From NCBI GenBank assembly GCA_946887025.1, contig CAMPJY010000073.1, forward strand, positions 1 through 12,539: a DNA stretch of 12,539 bases, given 5' to 3'. Shown here piece by piece: positions 1-5,549 of this stretch (positions within the stretch are counted from its first letter, which is position 1; every line of letters starts with the position of its first letter). Below the pieces are notes generated by a model. That model searched no databases. It saw only the letters and a program-made list of their open reading frames with translations, and was not told the DNA's origin. A program made the translations under genes and the position numbers. The DNA is from an uncultured Salinimicrobium sp. (GTDB taxonomy: Bacteria; Bacteroidota; Bacteroidia; Flavobacteriales; Flavobacteriaceae).

Positions 1-56
1 ATGGTTAATAGAATATAGGCTCCTCTTTGGAGGTAGTTTTAAATGAAAAGGGAGGC

Positions 57-81
57 GGGGGTAATAGGGTAGGGTACAGGG
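57..81 (+). other. Possible G-quadruplex-forming G-tract cluster
   Basis: Four G-runs lie close together: G5 at 57-61, then GGG at 67-69, 72-74 and 79-81, with loops of 5, 2 and 4 bases. A further GGG lies at 50-52. This satisfies the usual G3+N1-7 pattern for an intramolecular quadruplex on the + strand. Whether it folds or matters is unknown; it may simply be a G-rich intergenic stretch. Confidence 0.35.
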
Positions 82-106
82 AAATTAGGCAATTCTTAAA
101 AATGGG

Positions 107-132
107 AAAATAAGGGGATTCCCTTATTTTTT
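107..132. terminator. Bidirectional intrinsic terminator hairpin
   Basis: A perfect 10-bp stem is formed by AAAATAAGGG (107-116) and CCCTTATTTT (121-130), with a GATT loop. A six-base T-run (127-132) follows on the + strand and the A-run at 107-110 gives U's on the - strand. It is a good Rho-independent terminator in either direction. It probably ends a + strand gene lying before the window, since the next gene inside starts only near 402. Confidence 0.7.
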
Positions 133-144
133 CCTGACGCTTTA

Positions 145-170
145 GCTGCGCCGGGATCTCCGGATTCCCG
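145..170 (-). repeat. Degenerate copy of the ATCTGGAGAT hairpin repeat, inverted
   Basis: The + strand reads GCTGCGCCGGGATCTCC followed by GGATTCCCG. Bases 145-167 match the reverse complement of 5453-5475 at 20 of 23 positions, so this is the same element in the opposite orientation. The stem is imperfect: the arms CGGGA-TCT and GGATTCCCG differ by a missing base and a changed base. Confidence 0.5.
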
Positions 171-212
171 TAGCCACATTCCTATTCTCCCCCGGGCTGG
201 CAGGACCTGAAC

Positions 213-230
213 GGCAATCTGGAGATTGCC
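213..230 (+). repeat. ATCTGGAGAT hairpin repeat, copy 2
   Basis: Arms GGCAATCT (213-220) and AGATTGCC (223-230) are perfectly complementary around a central GG. The 12 bases before it (201-212) resemble the sequence before the truncated copy at the right end of the window. It lies 12 bases from copy 3 in the same orientation. Confidence 0.7.
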
Positions 231-242
231 ACCCCCCCGTGC

Positions 243-260
243 CTAAATCTGGAGATTTGG
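243..260 (+). repeat. ATCTGGAGAT hairpin repeat, copy 3
   Basis: AAATCT (245-250) and AGATTT (253-258) pair around GG. The stem can be extended by a T-G wobble and a C-G pair (243-244 with 259-260). It has the same core as the other copies but a different outer stem. Confidence 0.6.
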
Positions 261-273
261 CCCAGTGTCATAG

Positions 274-288
274 AGACCTTTTAGGTCT
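274..288. terminator. Short hairpin, possible weak terminator
   Basis: AGACCT (274-279) and AGGTCT (283-288) form a 6-bp stem with a TTT loop. No T-run follows directly; the nearest is at 297-301. It could be a weak terminator, or simply part of the repeat cluster upstream of the lipoprotein genes. Confidence 0.3.
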
Positions 289-401
289 TAAGCCTGTTTT
301 TGAAAATGTTCACCGTCCCCGCTTTTTGCATCTGTTTTTCACCTAACTTAGTGTAGGCTAATCTTTTGTCGCTTCCTGATGTCGGTCTAACATTGAAATG
401 T

Positions 402-2012
402 ATGGCAAAAAAGAGTGTATTTCGTAGTGTGTATCTTGCAATCTTCATCCTGGTGGCCATTACATGTTCTCCCAAGCCGTACTTTTTCCGGGCGAATTAT
501 AAAACCACCAACAGCCTGCTCCATGAAACCGAAAACCTGCGGGAACAGTATTTCCTGAAAGCACATCTGAAAAACGGTGATGTTTATATCCTGAAGGATT
601 CCTGGGAAATTGACAGCCTGGAGAACCTGGTGACAGGGGTGGGGGAGAGTTTCGATTTTAACCGAAATAAGACCTCGGAAGGCCTGCTATCCATTGCCAT
701 CGACAGCGTGGCCATCTTTGAAACCAACAAAAATCTCGGGAAGACAGAGTCGAAAAGGATTCGGGCCCTGGCTATTTTAGCCGGGGTGGACGTGGCCATA
801 GGGACTTTTTGTTTAACCAATCCCAAAGCCTGTTTCGGTTCCTGTCCTACCTTTTACATCCATGAGGAGGATGATTTTCACTATGCCACCGCCGAAGGAT
901 TCTCCAATGCCATTGCCCCTTCCATGGAATATGCTGATATAGATGCCCTAAACAATGAGGTAATTACCGGCGGCGGGACCTTCTCCCTCACAGTGAGAAA
1001 TGAAGCCCTGGAAACGCATGTGATCCGGAATCTCCGACTCCTCGCTTTTCCGAGACAAGAGGAGCAAAGGGTGTATCAGTCGCCCGGGGACGATTTCTTC
1101 TTATGCAAAAATATCCATCAGCTTACCAGTGCCCGGGGCAGGGAAGGAGATGCCACTGCGTTTCTCAAGTTTCCGGACAGGAAGGAGCGTTTCAGCCTGG
1201 CAGATTCCCTTAACCTGAACAGCAGGGAGGAGATCTATCTGAGTTTTGAAGATGTTTCCGATCCTAGCGGGCTGGGCCTTCTTATCAATTTCAGGCAGAC
1301 GCTGATGACCACCTATTTCATCTATAGTGCCATGGGGTATATGGGTGATGAAGTGGGCGATATCTTCGCAAAACTGGAAACTTCGGAGGAGACTCAGCAG
1401 AAACTGGAAAAGGGCATAAAAAAGCAACTGGGCAAGATCGAGATCTATTCCTGGGATGTGGGCAGCGCAAGCTGGGTTGCCCAGGGCGGCTTTTATGAAA
1501 CAGGGCCCGTGGCTTACAATCGCCAGCTGCTGCCATTGAATATTTCCGCTTCCACTTCCGGCGTAAAGATCAAGGTGGTCCTTAACAGAGGCCTTTGGCG
1601 TATAGACGACTTCGCCCTGACGAACATCGTGGAAAAGGTACAGCCGGAAGTGCTGGCAGTGGAGGAGATCCTGACCCGGGGACTGAAGGACCCTGAGGCC
1701 CTGGAGGCGATCAATTCCGCGGAGGATTATCTGGTGTCCATGCCCGGCAATGAATATAAGATCAGGTTCCAACTCCCAGCAACGCATCAGGATTATGAAC
1801 TTTTCCTGTATTCCAAAGGCTATTATCTGGAATGGATGCGGGAGAACTGGATAAAGGACAAGAACCTGCCTAAACTGAGACAGATGATCGAGGCTCCGGA
1901 AACCTATTTAAAACAGGAAGCCAAGGCCTATAAGGTCTACGAGCGCACGATGGAACAGCAGTTCTGGAATTCGAAAATCAACAGCAAAACCTTCGAACAT
2001 TATGGGACCTAG
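402..2012 (+). CDS. Predicted lipoprotein of unknown function, 536 aa
   Basis: I do not recognise a characterised domain. The ATG at 402 is preferred over the in-frame TTG at 366 because it puts a typical signal sequence at the N-terminus: K3, K4 and R8, a hydrophobic stretch 10-20, then C22. That cysteine is a plausible lipidation site, although T at -1 is not the best lipobox residue. The mature protein would be tethered to a membrane facing the periplasm or exterior. Residues 119-136 form a second hydrophobic patch, followed by a cysteine cluster C137, C144 and C148 in the segment ACFGSCPTFY. Residues 190-215 and 370-395 look rich in beta strand, and the C-terminal 80 residues are helical and charged. 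I have an impression of having seen CFGSC-type hypothetical proteins in Bacteroidota, which is memory and not a search result. The 3' end overlaps the next lipoprotein gene by 11 bases, so the two are probably co-expressed. Confidence 0.85.
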   Translation: MAKKSVFRSVYLAIFILVAITCSPKPYFFRANYKTTNSLLHETENLREQYFLKAHLKNGDVYILKDSWEIDSLENLVTGVGESFDFNRNKTSEGLLSIAIDSVAIFETNKNLGKTESKRIRALAILAGVDVAIGTFCLTNPKACFGSCPTFYIHEEDDFHYATAEGFSNAIAPSMEYADIDALNNEVITGGGTFSLTVRNEALETHVIRNLRLLAFPRQEEQRVYQSPGDDFFLCKNIHQLTSARGREGDATAFLKFPDRKERFSLADSLNLNSREEIYLSFEDVSDPSGLGLLINFRQTLMTTYFIYSAMGYMGDEVGDIFAKLETSEETQQKLEKGIKKQLGKIEIYSWDVGSASWVAQGGFYETGPVAYNRQLLPLNISASTSGVKIKVVLNRGLWRIDDFALTNIVEKVQPEVLAVEEILTRGLKDPEALEAINSAEDYLVSMPGNEYKIRFQLPATHQDYELFLYSKGYYLEWMRENWIKDKNLPKLRQMIEAPETYLKQEAKAYKVYERTMEQQFWNSKINSKTFEHYGT

Positions 2013-2505
2013 ACTTCTACTAAGCGGAATTCTAATAGCCAGCCTGAGCTGCAGCTGTAAGGCCCCGGCTTATCTCCCCGAGGTGGAGGAAATCGGCATG
2101 AATGAATTAGGATCCCACATCTTTCTGGAATTTTCAGGGAATCCGGATATTGAAGGGGAATTAATAGCTGTCGACGCGGCTCATCTGATCGTCCTGACAA
2201 AGGAAAAAGACAAAACGGATATTCGAACAATTCCCATTGCAGAAATAAAGGGCTTTAAGCTGATGTATGCGCAGCCGGCAAAGTATGGCTGGAGCATTCC
2301 GGGTTCTGCTGTGCTGACAGTATCTCATGGATTCCTGGCCGCGATCACCACTCCCGCCAACATTGTCGTCACTTCCATTGTTACCGCCCGGGGTGCAAGA
2401 GCCTTTACCTATAATGAAACCAACATGAGCTGGGAGGATCTGAAAATGTTTGCACGTTTTCCCCAGGGCCTTCCGCCTCATATTAAATTGGCGGATATAA
2501 AATGA
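2002..2505 (+). CDS. Predicted small lipoprotein of unknown function, 167 aa
   Basis: The N-terminus has R4, a hydrophobic stretch 5-14 and cysteines at 17 and 19 (SLSCSC), fitting a lipoprotein signal peptide, with C17 the likelier lipidation site. Residues 37-88 alternate hydrophobic and polar residues (GELIAVDAAHLIVLT and IPIAEIKGFKL), which suggests a small beta barrel of the SH3/Sm-like kind; this is inference from pattern only. Residues 97-127 (around YGWSIPG and TTPANIVVTSIV) are hydrophobic and could form one or two membrane-associated helices. The C-terminal part carries ARFPQGLPPHI. The start ATG lies inside the preceding gene, in another frame, giving an 11-base overlap that implies translational coupling. 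The two products may work together at the envelope. Function is unknown. Confidence 0.8.
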   Translation: MGPRLLLSGILIASLSCSCKAPAYLPEVEEIGMNELGSHIFLEFSGNPDIEGELIAVDAAHLIVLTKEKDKTDIRTIPIAEIKGFKLMYAQPAKYGWSIPGSAVLTVSHGFLAAITTPANIVVTSIVTARGARAFTYNETNMSWEDLKMFARFPQGLPPHIKLADIK

Positions 2506-2625
2506 GATTTTTTATATGGGAAAATCTGTAGAACTTGCAGGAATACCATGTTCTGAGGCCAGAGGCTGTAGTTTACACTCTGCGGTTTGGAAAAAAAACT
2601 AACGAGTCTTAGTCTTTGAGTTCTG

Positions 2626-3159
2626 TCAGCTCTTTCCCCAGCTGTCCCTGTCTATCCTGTACACAAAGTTGAATCGTGGGGCTTCCCCGTAATATTTCAC
2701 CTCCAGTTCCCCGACCTTTTCCGCCCCGAGGCGGGAGATGGAGATCTGGGAACGGAAGTTTTCAGCACCTATGTGAAAGATCACCCTGGATACGTACTGA
2801 AAGATGTAATCCAGCATCATGGTCTTAACCGCGGGGTTATAGCCCTTGCCCCAGTAGTCTACGGCGTAAAAGGTGTATCCGATAAGGATGCTATCCTCCT
2901 CCGGGTTGTGATCATAGAAGCGGGTGCTGCCTATGTAATCTCCGCTGGCCTTGTGCACCACAACAAAGGCACCCCCGCTTTGCAGAGCGCCTTCGAAATA
3001 GGTCAGGAAAACCTCCCTTTTCCAGCGGTTCCTGTTGGGATGCTGTTCCCATATCCGCGGGTCGGAAGCTACCTGATACAACGGCTCGAAATCCTTTTCC
3101 TGCAAAGGTTTTAAGATGACTTTTTCGTTTTCCAGGGTGGGTTGAAGGGAAATATCCAT
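2626..3159 (-). CDS. GNAT family N-acetyltransferase, RimJ/RimL type
   Basis: This 177-aa protein fits the GNAT acyl-CoA-dependent acetyltransferases of the RimJ/RimL group. Residues 11-33 hold the usual start, with KVILKPLQEKDFEPL resembling the family's first strand and helix. Residues 92-120 hold motif A: a strand ending in IGYTFYAVDYWGKGYN, where WGKGYN is the pyrophosphate-binding loop for acetyl-CoA, followed by a helix. N134, S141 and RLGAEKVG (143-150) match the motif-B asparagine and the usual KLGF-type turn. Members acetylate ribosomal protein N-termini, small amines or antibiotics; the substrate here cannot be told. It lies alone between the lipoprotein pair (convergent) and mnmE (same strand, 225-bp gap), so it is probably transcribed separately. 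Confidence 0.85.
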   Translation of the reverse strand: MDISLQPTLENEKVILKPLQEKDFEPLYQVASDPRIWEQHPNRNRWKREVFLTYFEGALQSGGAFVVVHKASGDYIGSTRFYDHNPEEDSILIGYTFYAVDYWGKGYNPAVKTMMLDYIFQYVSRVIFHIGAENFRSQISISRLGAEKVGELEVKYYGEAPRFNFVYRIDRDSWGKS

Positions 3160-3229
3160 AGTTGCGATTTTATTCGGAAAAATACTAAGAAATCTGTGTT
3201 GGCGTCTAGGAAAAATTAAGTCTTTTAGA

Positions 3230-3237
3230 CAAAGATA
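3230..3237 (-). promoter_or_regulatory. Candidate -7 box for the acetyltransferase gene
   Basis: On the - strand this reads TATCTTTG, an exact match to the Bacteroidota -7 consensus TAnnTTTG. It would give a leader of roughly 65 bases. No clear -33 TTG was found at the expected distance, so the call rests on one box. Confidence 0.4.
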
Positions 3238-3384
3238 GAGAACAGTAGGTTCTTTTTTGGCTTATAGGAATGGAAAGAGTATCAGTGGGAAAGCTCAATT
3301 TAAGACAGGATCTGGCAATAAAGCCTTGTCGTTGTTGGGTTCTAATTTCAACTGATGCCAAAGGTCAACAATTGAATCACCTAT

Positions 3385-4941
3385 TTATTTCCCAATACAG
3401 AAATTAGCAAAAATATTCCCCAGCAAATCATCATTGGTTATTTCCCCGGTGATCTCTCCAAAGTGGTAGAGGGCCTGCCGGATATCGATTGCGAGCAGAT
3501 CTCCGGAGAGATTGGCGTTCAGGCCGTCCTGAACCCTGTTGATCTCCTCCAGGGCTTTTAAAAGCGCATTATAATGCCTGGTGTTGGTGACGATGCTGTT
3601 GTTGTTGCGGAGTTCGCCGGTGTTGACGAATTCCAGCAGTTTCTGCTGCAGGGCCTCGACGCCTTCGCCGGTTTTGGCGGAAAGCAGCTGGAGGACGGTT
3701 CCCTCAGCATGGCCTAGTCGGTCTTCGAGGGTTTGGCGTTCTGTTTCGGAAAGCTGGTCTATTTTGTTGGCGACTATGAGGAGGGGCTTTTGGGGGAATT
3801 TGTTGCGGATCTTTTCGATCTCTGTGCGGATGCTGTCGATCTGGCCATTATTCCCCGGATCGCGTTGAATGTGATTTTTACCTGGGACGTTAGGGTTTCC
3901 CGCAGATTGCGCAGATTGATTCGCAGATTTCGCGGATCTAAGCTTCGGACTTCCGACTTCAGACTCCCGATTTCCGACTTCAGACTCTCCACTCTCCACT
4001 TTCCACTTTCCACTATCCACCAAAACCACCACCACCTGCGACTGACCGATCTTCTCGAACGTACGCTTGATCCCGATACTCTCCACCACATCCTCCGTCT
4101 CCCGGATCCCGGCGGTGTCGATGAAACGGAAACCGATGCCGCCGATGGAGATCTCGTCCTCGATGCTGTCGCGGGTGGTGCCGGCGATGTCGCTGACGAT
4201 GGCCCTTTCTTCGTTCAGGAGGGCATTCAGCAGCGTGGATTTCCCCACGTTGGGTTCCCCTACGATAGCCACAGGAATCCCGTTCTTGATGACATTTCCT
4301 ACGGCAAAGGAATCCACCAGGCGCTTGAGCACGTTCTGGATCCTGATGATGAGATCAGAGAACTGGTCGCGGTTGGCGAATTCGACGTCCTCTTCGGCGA
4401 AGTCTAATTCGAGTTCTATCAGGGAAGCGAAATTCAGCAGTTCTTCCCGCAGTTTTTTAATTTCATTGGAAAAGCCTCCGCGCATCTGCTGCATGGCGAG
4501 CTGATGGGAGGCCTGGTTTTCGCTGGAAATAAGGTCGGCCACGGCTTCTGCCTGACTCAGGTCCATCTTTCCGTTGATGAAGGCGCGTAAGGTGAATTCC
4601 CCGGCTTCGGCAGAACGGCAGCCTTTGCGGATGAGCAGCTGGATGATCTCCTGCTGGATATAGGGGCTTCCGTGGCAGGAGATCTCGATGGTGTTCTCGC
4701 CGGTGTAGGAGCGGGGCCCGTGGAAAACGGATACCAGCACTTCATCGATGATCCGCTGGTCGTCAACTATGTTCCCCAGGTGCAGGGTGTGGGAAGCTTC
4801 CTTCAGAAGATCCTTATTTGCTTTGGTTCTGAACATGGGTGCGACCACGGAAATGGCTTCCTTTCCGGAAACCCGTATGACCGCAATGGCACCTGCGCCT
4901 GCAGGGGTGGCCAGGGCCACTATCGTATCATTTAACCTCAT
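3385..4941 (-). CDS. mnmE: tRNA modification GTPase MnmE with an expanded G domain
   Basis: MnmE (TrmE) works with MnmG to build the 5-(carboxymethyl)aminomethyl group on the wobble uridine of certain tRNAs, using methylene-tetrahydrofolate and GTP hydrolysis in the cytoplasm. The N-terminal folate-binding domain covers about 1-118, and the helical domain is split around the G domain. GTPase motifs are intact: G1 GEPNVGKS (228-235), G2 GTTRD (254-258), G3 DTAG (275-278), G4 NKID (392-395) and G5 SAK (421-423). The C-terminal FCIGK (514-518) carries the conserved cysteine. At 518 aa the protein is about 50 residues longer than the usual 460-475. The excess lies at about 311-366, between the strand after G3 and the helix before G4, and is encoded by simple repeat DNA. 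The frame stays open and all motifs survive, so the protein is probably functional. The ATG sits only four bases from a TAnnTTTG box. Confidence 0.97.
   Translation of the reverse strand: MRLNDTIVALATPAGAGAIAVIRVSGKEAISVVAPMFRTKANKDLLKEASHTLHLGNIVDDQRIIDEVLVSVFHGPRSYTGENTIEISCHGSPYIQQEIIQLLIRKGCRSAEAGEFTLRAFINGKMDLSQAEAVADLISSENQASHQLAMQQMRGGFSNEIKKLREELLNFASLIELELDFAEEDVEFANRDQFSDLIIRIQNVLKRLVDSFAVGNVIKNGIPVAIVGEPNVGKSTLLNALLNEERAIVSDIAGTTRDSIEDEISIGGIGFRFIDTAGIRETEDVVESIGIKRTFEKIGQSQVVVVLVDSGKWKVESGESEVGNRESEVGSPKLRSAKSANQSAQSAGNPNVPGKNHIQRDPGNNGQIDSIRTEIEKIRNKFPQKPLLIVANKIDQLSETERQTLEDRLGHAEGTVLQLLSAKTGEGVEALQQKLLEFVNTGELRNNNSIVTNTRHYNALLKALEEINRVQDGLNANLSGDLLAIDIRQALYHFGEITGEITNDDLLGNIFANFCIGK
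3901..3937. repeat. CGCAGATT direct repeats inside mnmE
   Basis: CGCAGATT occurs at 3901-3908, 3910-3917 and 3922-3929, with a degenerate fourth copy CGCGGAT at 3931-3937. The unit steps are 9, 12 and 9 bases, so they keep the mnmE reading frame. On the coding strand they encode the SAKSANQSAQSAG stretch (residues 336-348). I recall repeats of this kind as common intergenic sequence in flavobacterial genomes; that is memory, not a search. Confidence 0.75.
3943..4019. repeat. Degenerate heptanucleotide tandem repeat inside mnmE
   Basis: Eleven consecutive 7-base units can be laid out without a gap on the + strand: CTTCGGA, CTTCCGA, CTTCAGA, CTCCCGA, TTTCCGA, CTTCAGA, CTCTCCA twice, CTTTCCA twice, CTATCCA. 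Because 7 is not a multiple of 3, the protein shows a 7-residue period (VESG, ESEVGNR, ESEVGSP at about 315-332). It abuts the CGCAGATT repeats and together with them makes most of the MnmE insertion. Confidence 0.85.
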
Positions 4942-4945
4942 GCGG

Positions 4946-4953
4946 CAAAGGTA
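4946..4953 (-). promoter_or_regulatory. Candidate -7 box for mnmE, possibly giving a leaderless mRNA
   Basis: The - strand reads TACCTTTG, an exact TAnnTTTG match, then CCGC and the mnmE ATG. Transcription would begin at or next to the start codon. No clear -33 TTG was seen. Confidence 0.45.
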
Positions 4954-4983
4954 GTAAAGAAATTAAAGTAGGGGATGTGGGAT

Positions 4984-4991
4984 TATTTTTG
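4984..4991 (+). promoter_or_regulatory. Candidate -7 box for the DUF4870-type gene
   Basis: TATTTTTG matches TAnnTTTG and lies 35 bases before the ATG at 5027. It stands back to back with the mnmE box, so the 85-bp spacer would hold two divergent promoters. No -33 element is evident. Confidence 0.4.
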
Positions 4992-5026
4992 TTATTTAGA
5001 GATTAACTAATCAAGATTTTTACACA

Positions 5027-5365
5027 ATGCGCGAAGACAAACAACTTTTAATTATTACACATCTGAGTCAGCTGCTGGACCTGATAACAGGGATTGGTGG
5101 CTTTATAGTGCCGCTGATCATCTGGATCACTCAGAAAGACAAGGTGCTGGGGATGGATACTCATGGGAAGATGATCCTGAATTTCCAGATCAGCATGTTC
5201 CTTTACAGTTTGATCGCTGTCCCGTTGATCCTGCTACTGGGGCTGGGGCTTCTGATCCTGATTGTTATCGGGCTGATCCTGTTGATCCTGCCGATTGTGA
5301 ATGCCATTAGGGTGAGTAATGACCAGATACCGTCGTATCCGTTTTCGATACAGTTTTTGAGGTAG
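5027..5365 (+). CDS. DUF4870-type small integral membrane protein
   Basis: This 112-aa protein matches what I know of the DUF4870 family: an N-terminal THLSQLLDL helix, then GGFIVPLIIWITQKDK, then DTHGKMILNFQISM (about 44-57). Hydrophobic segments span about 16-34 and 56-100, the latter long enough for two helices and very rich in L and I. The family is widespread and has no firm biochemical role; some members are compared with Tic20-like membrane proteins. It is divergent from mnmE and convergent with dnaN, with a terminator following. The ATG at 5027 gives the full family-like N-terminus. A direct functional link to its neighbours is not suggested by the sequence. Confidence 0.88.
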   Translation: MREDKQLLIITHLSQLLDLITGIGGFIVPLIIWITQKDKVLGMDTHGKMILNFQISMFLYSLIAVPLILLLGLGLLILIVIGLILLILPIVNAIRVSNDQIPSYPFSIQFLR

Positions 5366-5379
5366 GGGAAGGGGGGTGC

Positions 5380-5395
5380 CACGAATTCACGAATA
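5380..5395 (+). repeat. CACGAATT tandem repeat
   Basis: CACGAATT (5380-5387) is followed directly by CACGAATA (5388-5395), then a T-run. It starts the repeat-rich spacer between the DUF4870-type gene and dnaN. I recall similar CACGAATT strings as scattered intergenic repeats in flavobacteria. Confidence 0.5.
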
Positions 5396-5419
5396 TTTTT
5401 TGGTGGTTGTGTGGGGGTA

Positions 5420-5439
5420 CGGGAATCTGGAGATTCCCG
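5420..5439 (+). repeat. ATCTGGAGAT hairpin repeat, copy 4
   Basis: Arms CGGGAATCT (5420-5428) and AGATTCCCG (5431-5439) pair perfectly over 9 bp around a central GG. The core matches the copies near 213 and 243, while the outer stem differs and stays complementary. It lies 6 bases before copy 5 in the same orientation. Confidence 0.75.
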
Positions 5440-5445
5440 CCCGGT

Positions 5446-5473
5446 TGCGCCAGGATCTGGAGATCCTGGCGCA
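5446..5473 (+). repeat. ATCTGGAGAT hairpin repeat, copy 5 (longest stem)
   Basis: Arms TGCGCCAGGATCT (5446-5458) and AGATCCTGGCGCA (5461-5473) are perfectly complementary over 13 bp around GG. This is the best-preserved copy in the window. A G-C pair outside a T-G wobble could extend it by two more positions. Confidence 0.8.
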
Positions 5474-5500
5474 GCGGACGCTGCGGACACTGCGGATAAT
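5474..5500 (+). repeat. Three 9-base direct repeats
   Basis: GCGGACGCT, GCGGACACT and GCGGATAAT follow one another without a gap directly after hairpin copy 5. The 9-base step and the GCGGA motif recall the CGCAGATT / CGCGGAT repeats inside mnmE, so they may be one repeat family. Confidence 0.55.
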
Positions 5501-5531
5501 AAAAAAGAGACGCAAATTGCGTCTCTTTTTT
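5501..5531. terminator. Bidirectional terminator between the DUF4870-type gene and dnaN
   Basis: AAAAAAGAGACGC (5501-5513) pairs perfectly with GCGTCTCTTTTTT (5519-5531) around the AAATT loop. The T-run on the + strand and the A-run (T's on the - strand) make it able to stop both the + strand gene and the - strand dnaN, whose stop codon is 19 bases away. Confidence 0.85.
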
Positions 5532-5549
5532 ATTTGATCTTGGTGTTTT

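Noticed and set aside
20..33. Small hairpin CCTC-TTTG-GAGG near the left end
   Set aside because: Only four base pairs, with no clean T-run directly after it; too weak to call a terminator.
281..475. 64-aa open frame on the - strand in the left spacer
   Set aside because: It overlaps the lipoprotein start region, has no promoter or family feature, and is short enough to arise by chance.
1101..1787. 228-aa open frame on the - strand
   Set aside because: It is antisense to the larger lipoprotein gene, which has a signal sequence, coupling to the next gene and sensible composition. The antisense product shows no motif.
2505..2527. Hairpin after the small lipoprotein gene
   Set aside because: The 7-bp stem AGATTTT/AAAATCT is AT-rich, has a 9-base loop and no T-run. 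It could be chance and is not a convincing terminator.
3220..3230. GTCT-TTT-AGAC hairpin between mnmE and the acetyltransferase gene
   Set aside because: Only four base pairs. On the - strand it is followed by a T-rich stretch but also overlaps the candidate acetyltransferase -7 box, so its role is unclear.
3497..3511. AGATCTCCGGAGAGA in mnmE, similar to the hairpin core
   Set aside because: It encodes part of the conserved LSGDLLAIDIR region and lacks the covarying outer stem; the resemblance is coincidental.
3733..4407. 224-aa open frame on the + strand across the repeats
   Set aside because: It is antisense to mnmE. The repeats happen to lack stops in several frames, which lengthens shadow frames here.
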